A stretch of DNA of 64,000 nt from Panicum virgatum (Eukaryota > Streptophyta > Magnoliopsida > Poales > Poaceae). Positions within the stretch are counted from its first letter, which is position 1, and the number at the start of each line of letters is the position of its first letter. Positions 56,976 to 64,000 of the stretch are shown here, piece by piece. Under the pieces are notes generated by a model, which was not told where the DNA came from, searched no databases, and saw only the letters and a list, made by a program, of their open reading frames with translations. Both the position numbers and the translations under genes were made by a program. Location of the stretch: positions 56,535,922 to 56,599,921 of the forward strand of contig NC_053149.1 in assembly GCF_016808335.1 (NCBI RefSeq). Reading direction: 5' to 3'.

Positions 56976-59900
56976 ATGCCTGGCATGCCGACGAACGGTG
57001 GCGGCGCTATCGTTCCATTTAGAGGGGAGCCTGGCCAAGGGATGCCGTCGCCACCACCTGTGCGGTCTATCCGCCACGGTGTGGTCCCGCCCATCTTCCG
57101 CGTCTACATCTCCTGGTCCAGCGGCAACCTTCTGCAGGTCGCGTGCCTCCGCCCGCCTAACTCGGAGGTCTGCGGCGGCGCAGAGGAGGTTGCCGGGAGT
57201 GTGGTGGAGGTGAACCTCGGCTGCGGCAGCAGTGGTGGCGCGGAGGTCGAGGAGGAAATTGACGAGGCAGAGATGCGGCGGATCGAGTATGGGTCGGTGC
57301 CGGCCTTCGCGCTGCTGCAGAACAGGAAGAACACCCTCGCTGATGCTGCAGCTATGTCGCGCATGTCCGCAATCCCTGATTGCGCAGAATGGTGAGCTTT
57401 GCTTTGCGGCTGTGTACCCTTACATGCTTATGATTAATTATTAATTTGGTTACTGGTTGTAACAGCTATCTCCTTGTGATTAGAAATTAACTGTTCAAGC
57501 TACTGGCTAATTCCCACATGATCCTTATGCAAAATTTTGTAATGTAACTCTGCTATTAGAAACTTTTGACTTTACCAACTTATGTTACAGTACTATTGTT
57601 TTTGACAGCTATGCAACTCTTATGAGTTGAGTTATCCTTAGTATTATAGATTGTAGAAGCATTAAGTTGTAAGTTTATACATTCACACTGATGCACGAGT
57701 TTGCACCAGTGATTGACACCTCTTTTGGCAAAGGGGAACCACAGGAGTTTTTGGTTACTTCGCTGGTTAGCTAAGGTATGATATATCGTAGTTGTGCTTC
57801 CGTTTGATTTCAGTGGTGTTTCATTAGGTGGCAGTACGTGCTCGAATACAGCAAAACCATTGGCAATCTCCTTGGGAACCCGGATTCTCCTCCTGCTTTA
57901 ATGATTGAAGACCCCAAGACAATTCTTAAGGTGTCCATATCTATTTGTCGTGCTTAAATTTTACTGGTGACATGGTGTCCATTAATTCACATGATATTGT
58001 TCAACTTCAAATATAGAAAGTATTTCATACACTTTACAGGTTAGGGAGAAGCCCACAAGTTTAAGGGCTGCCTGGGAGTTGTTGGAGATATTCTATGTTG
58101 ATAAACAGTTGCAAAGCTGGCTTCCTGAGCGTCTTGTTGATTGGTTAGCCGTAATGCTCTTTCCTTTCACCATTTCCTTGTTCTACTTGCAACAGCACTT
58201 CATTCTAACATTGCCAGGGAGGCTATCTCATTCTACTTACTTTGATTTTAGGATTTTGACTGCCTCTTGTCAGCGAAGGACAGCACTGTGTATTCTAAAC
58301 TCAGCAATTTCCAGAAAAAGCTCATTAACTTGCAGGTTGGTTTCAAGATGAGTAGTGCCTTGGCATCTTCCAAGGTCCAAATAAGTGGTTTGCAATTTTT
58401 TTTATACGGACTGTCGGACTCCTAGTATCTTGAGTTCATATGATGATCCCAGCTTCTGATTGATTCTCTGCTTTATACTTTGTACTACTATTCGTCTGTG
58501 TTACTTCCATCCTTGTTGCCCTTCTGTTGATGAGGTTAAATGCATAACGAGAGGTCATTTATAGATTGTCGAAGATGATCCTGATTACTGGAATGGTTTG
58601 TCAGCAGCACTTTCGGTTGGGTGGCTTGACATTGTGGTATGTCTGTATTCTTCTGCATTTTCTGACAGGTTGGTGTTTTTGTTAGATGCCTCCCATCTAA
58701 AGATGTTTTTCATGTAGGTGAATATGCTACGGTTTCATGGATCATATCAATTGGATCAGATGGATAACCGTGAGGTATTTCAGTTGCTGTTGCTAGTTTG
58801 TTTGAGGTTGTATTTATTTCATCTTTTATTAGTTTATGTTTCAAATAAAGTACATAAGATTTATTGAGGGTTCTATATAATTGATTATGTTTTGTGTTTA
58901 TAGAATGTGTTGTTTTTACTGTTTATCTGAATCATGAGACTGTCCAGTTGTAGAATAATAGAACCATATGGATTACTTTTATTTTACTCCATGTCATTTT
59001 TCTGTGGAGGTTGGAGTGGCTTGCCTGTCGCTACACATACAATTAATTTAAATGCTGGCTGTCTAATGAATGATTTCTGCGATTTCAAGCCAATTCGGTT
59101 TGAGTTGAACAGTACCATATAAGTAGTAACTCTACTGGGGATCTTTTATTTATTTTTTTTGTGCGTGACCGTTTTGAAGATGAAAGTGGAAATACCGGAT
59201 GGATCTGTTTGAACTTAGATTCAGATGTCGGTTTGTATTATGCAGACTTTAATTACTCTGTTCTGTTTTGGATTTGATTATATCTTTTCTGTCCTCCTTT
59301 AATTCATTTATTTTGCTAGTAAGATTTGATTCCATGAAAAATGTAACTGTGCTATGTTGTAATGTATTCTTTTGCTTTATGTACTTTTTTACTCATATTT
59401 GGGACATCGTATTTGTTCAGGAGTTATTTTGAGGCTATAGTAATAATGTATTCCATTAAGCTTTGGCCATATGCCACAATGTTATGTTGATTGATTTTAT
59501 GTTACCTGGTTTCCTAAAATCATTAGTTTCTTTTTCCTTTGGTTACAGACAGAAAATGGATTAGTCGAGGCTGTTGCTGTTCTTGTATCAACAATGCCCC
59601 GCTTGAGACCAAATTTACCAACCGGTAAATTAGGCCAGTGCTGCAAAACAAGGCCCGATTTTGTCAAGGTTTGTTTTATAAAATGATGTCATGTCTTCTC
59701 TAGCAAGGATCAGTATTTCTTCTGTATCCCTTTAATTTCGGACATAGCGTATTTGCAATAATTTTACACCATTAAAAAAGAAACTTGACCACGTGATGAG
59801 GTGTCCCCTTTGTTTCCTCTTAAGTGAGGAGAGTAGCGATCACTTTAGGAGGTGATCACACGATATGTTAGCACCTGGGTTTGAGCTTGAGCGGGCAGCC

Positions 59901-62900
59901 ACTCAACTGGAAGCTGTACTGAGCTGTTGCTTGGTTCTCAATTCTATGCCATTAGCAAAAACTTTTTTATTTTATCATTGGAATAATCCTAACAAATATT
60001 GGTTAGCAGTTTAGCACATTTTACCATTCTTGTCCTGTTAGTTTTGAACTGCATGCTAGAATCTAGTTTTTTCACAGCTGTCTTTGCATGACCAGCTTGA
60101 TGGCTGCTGGGCAAGTGGGCACTACTGCAGATGGAAGTCCCTAGGGCACACTATGATTCGACCATCTGATTGTTCCTCGTTGCACATGATGTGATCGCTA
60201 TGCAGCATTATATCTATCTACCTTCTGAAATTGTTATTTTGAATATAAAAAAGTGAAAGATGCACAGTTTTGGTTATAGAAAATAGAAGGAAAAATAGCC
60301 AAAATGGTCCCTGAACTCTTGCCAAAGAGTCAACTTTGTCCCTGACTCCCTGTACTTTTGTTTAGGCCAATTTGTCCTCCAACTATTAAACTTGGGGTCA
60401 GTCACATCCTTCATCCAAATTGCTGTTACTAACACCGTTAAAATACCTAACGCCCATCAGGAAAAGACCCTATTGCCCTTGTTCCAGCGTTCCTCTTCCG
60501 ACCACTCTTCCAGCGTAAAAAAAAAGAGCGCCGGGAGCTCGACGATGGCCCCCGCCGCGGCGCTGCCGAGGATGGAGGGCCGGCGGCTTCTGACCGTCGG
60601 CTAGCGGCGGCCCCCTCCCAGCTTGCGGCGGCGCCCCTCCCAGCTTGGTGGCAGCGGCGCCCCTCCCTGCTTGGTGACGGCGGAGGCCCTCCCAGGGTGC
60701 AGATGCGGCGGCGCCCCTCCCTGAGCAGATAAGGTTGCTAACGGGTATGCTGCGTTCTTTTTTTCACGCTGGAAGAATGGGCGGAAGAGGAACGCTGGAA
60801 CAAGGGCAATAGGGTCTTTTCCTGATGGGTGTTAGCTGTTTTAACGGTGTTAGTAACAGCAGTTGGATGAAGGATGTAACTGACCCCAAGTTTAATAGTT
60901 GGAGGACCAAATTGGCCTAAACAAAAGTACAGGGACGAAGTTGACCCTTTGACAAGAGTTTAGGGACCATTTTGGCTATTTTGCCAAATTAGAATATGGA
61001 CTACATGCTCCAAATATTTCATGTGCCTTTATTTTGTGCATATTTGCAAGTCCTTTTTGTTCATATTTGTGAGCCTTCTGATCAAGACAGTGGAAAGCTT
61101 TTTCTAAGGTATCTGTATTTACAGGCATGGGAAAAGTGGCGAGGTCAAGTAACTAAACTGGAGTGCAGTGCATTTTGGATCCAGTGTGGTCACCAAAAAA
61201 CCCGTGATGGTTTGAAAATTTTGCTTCATATTATGATGGGGAACATAAAGGAACTCACTGCTTCTACTTCCCATTGGCTGGAGCTCTTTGCTTCTCATTT
61301 TCTTTACATAAGACCATTTACAGTGGTTAGTACATTTGCTCTTGTATTGTAAACTGTAGAGCTTTGTGGTTCTCTGCTTGATTAAGTTATTCATTGCCAA
61401 TGTAATTGCATCGCTTAGATCTGTAATGGCCTTTTCTCCCTAATACCTGAAGGATTTGAAATGTTTCCACTGAAAAAAAAATCCCATTTCAGAATATTAT
61501 GAAACCACCTGCTTGCCAGCGAGATCATTTATTTGATCTCTTTGATTTTAGATGTGAAACTGTGTCTTGGACCCTATATGAGTCCAGATGTGGATTTTAA
61601 CCATCTTCTCTAGATCAATGGCCAGGCAAATTGCTATTAATTTAGAGCTGTACTGCATAGTGATTGTGTAATTACCAGATGTTTTCTGGGAGTGAATTTT
61701 CTATGAGTCTGTGTCCAATTTCTTTTCTCCCATGCAAACACTTCCGTTATATAGTTTTATTAGTTTATATCCTCTTTCAAGTTTGTTTTTGAAGGAAATG
61801 TGTATTTGAAAAGTTCACATAACTTCATGTTGCATTAAAATCTGCATTTTGTCAGGGTTTTGAAGGGATGCACCATTTAGCACAAAAATGTATACAGCTT
61901 AAGCCATCCTCTGGCTCTAATGGATTAACAGGCCTCATTATTGGTGTCCTTTCAGAAAACCCAGAGGTTGGAGCATAATGTGATTCTGTATACTCCTTAT
62001 GTCCTTTGACTTTCACATTCTCCTTTCTTGTTGTAACATCTTCTTTTACATGATTAGGTTGTCCTGGCAGAATGCACACAAAATTTTGGCCCATGGTAAG
62101 ATGGACCAGCTGCTAAGTTGCTAATCTCTATTCAACATTGAGACACCATCCTAAATTGATTTGGGCATTTGTTTACTGCAGGTTGGTCACGCATGCTATG
62201 GAACTGCTGACAGCTGATAATGACTATGCTGATACTATGTTGCATGAAGAGCGGCCTAACTTAGGTGGTATAAGCATAGAGGAACTGCACCGGCTAGTCT
62301 ATGCTCAAGTTTTGTGTTCTCATTCTTTAACTTGGCAGGTTAGTTATGTAACATAGTAACAGTAGTATACCACTGACTAACTACATTAGTTTTATGTATC
62401 ACTATTATTATTTGGTATTAGGCATTTTGCCATTGTCCATATATTTTTGGAACTAACAACTGCATGGATAGCATTCGATGCATACCTCTCATTTCGGTCC
62501 TTGATTCCTTTTGCCCCCCTTCCGTTTCATTTTTTCCCCACTAGGCTGGCTTACTGAAGTGTGGACCATCCAATGTTAAATAGGAAACAGGTTGCAAGTA
62601 AAGAGGATCTATTTTATTTTGCTCATGTTTGCTCAATATTTAGATGTACAGCTTTAATTTTCTACCGTTGTTTTTTAAAATGAGATAAACTCATGAGCTT
62701 TTGCTGTCTGTTGATTATAGGAAAAACATCTTTTGACAACGTTTGTCTTGGCTATCTTGCATGTTTGGTTCTCAGATTGCGCCGACTTATCTGTCTTCAT
62801 GTCTAAACCAAGGTTTAGGACTCTTGGAGATTCTACTTCTCAAGCAACCTATACAAGATAATCGCCTAGTACTCAAGGTACCATGTATTTTAATTCGACA

Positions 62901-64000
62901 CTTGCAGTGTCTTAAATCTCATTATTTGTAATCTAACACACATTTGTGAGCAGACTTTGGAAATTTGCCGTTTGTGTGAACTGGACAATGTTAGTGCAAA
63001 CATAATGAAGGTAAATGTGGTTTCTAATGGTTGCACAACTTTGATTTTCAAAAAAAGAAAGTTCGTACAACTTTTCTGTTATTATATAAAAATAGGAACA
63101 TGTGTTATCTGTAGCTTATGGTTTGGATGTTTCTTAATATCTTTCTAATTATTCAGACTTTCACAGGTAGCTTGCATTTTCCATTGTTCTCAACTGAACT
63201 CAATTTTAGCTTAACCTAAATTCTTGTCTAATTAATTTTAGCTTTCTCTTTAGATTGCTGGCATTTATCATTGGAAACATGGGCGAAAAGGGGCTGGTGT
63301 ATACTGGTTCCAGCAAGCTCATGATAAAGTTCATCTTGACAGAATTGCTCAACAGTTATTTGAACGCATTGGGAAGTCAGTCACAGATGATAGTTTTAAG
63401 GTATCAATCTTTGCTTCTTTCTGAACTCCTTGGCTGTAATCTGCAGCTTGTTCTCTGTGCAATAGTAACCTTAAAAAATGATAAAGAAATTAGAATAATC
63501 CCCTTCAGCTAGTTGTTTTAACATAGAATATAACGATTTTGCATGGTCAGCAATGGGAAGGGCTGCTGGAGCTACTTGGTCCTGATATTGGTAGTGCAGG
63601 TGGTCTCGAGTTTCTTCATAGGTATTTCTTTCTTTTGCCCATCAAATTTGTCTCTGTACATGACAATGTTGAAACTTGAATGCCAACTTAAAAATATGAT
63701 TGTGCAAAGGTACCGTGACTTTAAGAGGTCTCTGCAACAAGCCTTAGACGGAAGGTCCGGTGAGGCTGCTCGGCAAACCGTAGATTTTCTTATACAGGTG
63801 AATTTCTTACACATCATCTGTGTTTTTTTAAACACATCGACGCTTCAGGCCCCATATCTCGTTAGACATGATCGAAAAAGGGGTCCCTGCAAATTTGAAG
63901 CAGTCAGCAGACTGAGCAGAGTGTAAATAAGAGGATGCCAATAGTCTGTTGCCTCCAGTCTCCTGACCCTCATAGATGTGTTTTGTTTGTAGCTTATGAG
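56976..64000 (+). CDS. Nucleoporin NUP85 (3' end outside window)
   Basis: Sixteen coding exons read without any frame break: 56976-57391, 57828-57930, 58040-58150, 58252-58335, 58565-58636, 58718-58774, 59549-59668, 61125-61325, 61856-61966, 62058-62095, 62182-62338, 62776-62877, 62954-63010, 63254-63400, 63551-63621, 63710-63797 (645 codons). All introns are GT-AG. Markers are MPGMPTNGGGAIVPFRG at the start, WELLEIFYVDKQLQSWLPER, DDPDYWNGLSAALSVGWLD, SHWLELFASHFLYIRP and AGIYHWKHGRKGAGVYWF, the plant form of Nup85, an alpha-solenoid subunit of the Nup107-160 Y-complex of the nuclear pore. Plant orthologues are about 720 residues, so roughly 70 C-terminal residues lie beyond position 64000. 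The start is the first ATG in a GC-rich exon typical of grasses. Intron 7 carries a foldback element. Confidence 0.93.
60292..60982. mobile_element. Foldback / MULE-like element in NUP85 intron 7
   Basis: Long, nearly identical inverted arms (about 60292-60527 and 60757-60982) start AAAATAGCCAAAATGGTCCC and include GTTCCAGCGTTCC-like inner ends. The short core is GC-rich with CGGCGCCCCTCCC repeats. No coding region. Flanking bases give no clear 9-bp duplication, so class (Mutator-like is my guess) and age are uncertain. The inverted arms could form a long hairpin in the pre-mRNA. Confidence 0.75.

Overview
The window is nuclear DNA of a grass, probably panicoid. The evidence is two intron-containing plant genes with grass-like GC-rich first exons, SIRE/Maximus-type Copia and Tat-type Gypsy retrotransposons, and Stowaway-, Tourist-, Mutator- and CACTA-type DNA elements. 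No RNA gene, CRISPR array or bacterial feature was seen.

Layout. Positions 1-34640 are a nest of transposable elements. An old DNA element with inverted, repeat-rich ends (about 469-600 and 18245-18340 plus 34621-34640) carries a fragment resembling a PPR gene. It was split twice: by a 16.8-kb Copia element (727-17534, target-site duplication GACGG) and by a 16.3-kb Tat-like Gypsy element (18341-34615, duplication CAATG). The Copia element was itself split by a 3.7-kb putative solo LTR (6252-9973, duplication CATTG). The Gypsy element carries a multi-exon gene on the opposite strand (26927-30549).

Positions 34817-35398 hold four tandem copies of a roughly 146-bp repeat. Positions 36822-45691 (minus strand) hold a 12-exon gene for a PHD/SWIB/Plus3/GYF/CCCH protein of the NERD (C3H19/44) type. 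It contains GW/WG motifs and an apparent U12-type AT-AC intron, and has a one-base frameshift in the PHD exon as given. Just upstream of it sits a complete 4.0-kb Mutator-like element (46226-50227, 9-bp duplication) with a decayed transposase gene. Then follow a small CACTA element (50861-52026) and a Harbinger-like element (52126-54812) containing a reversed Copia solo LTR (52854-54442). From 56976 to the right edge runs NUP85 (nuclear pore Y-complex subunit) on the plus strand, with 16 coding exons visible and the 3' end outside the window.

Reading. The two host genes are divergently transcribed and separated by about 11 kb that is mostly transposons. Both retrotransposons look recent by LTR similarity, yet their genes are broken. 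Premature stops are almost all explained by C-to-T or G-to-A change, and many are CAG to TAG, as expected from decay of CHG-methylated DNA. The Gypsy frameshifts all appear to be +1, which could be biology or residual assembly error. Exon limits, domain calls and family names come from reading alone; no alignment or database search was run.
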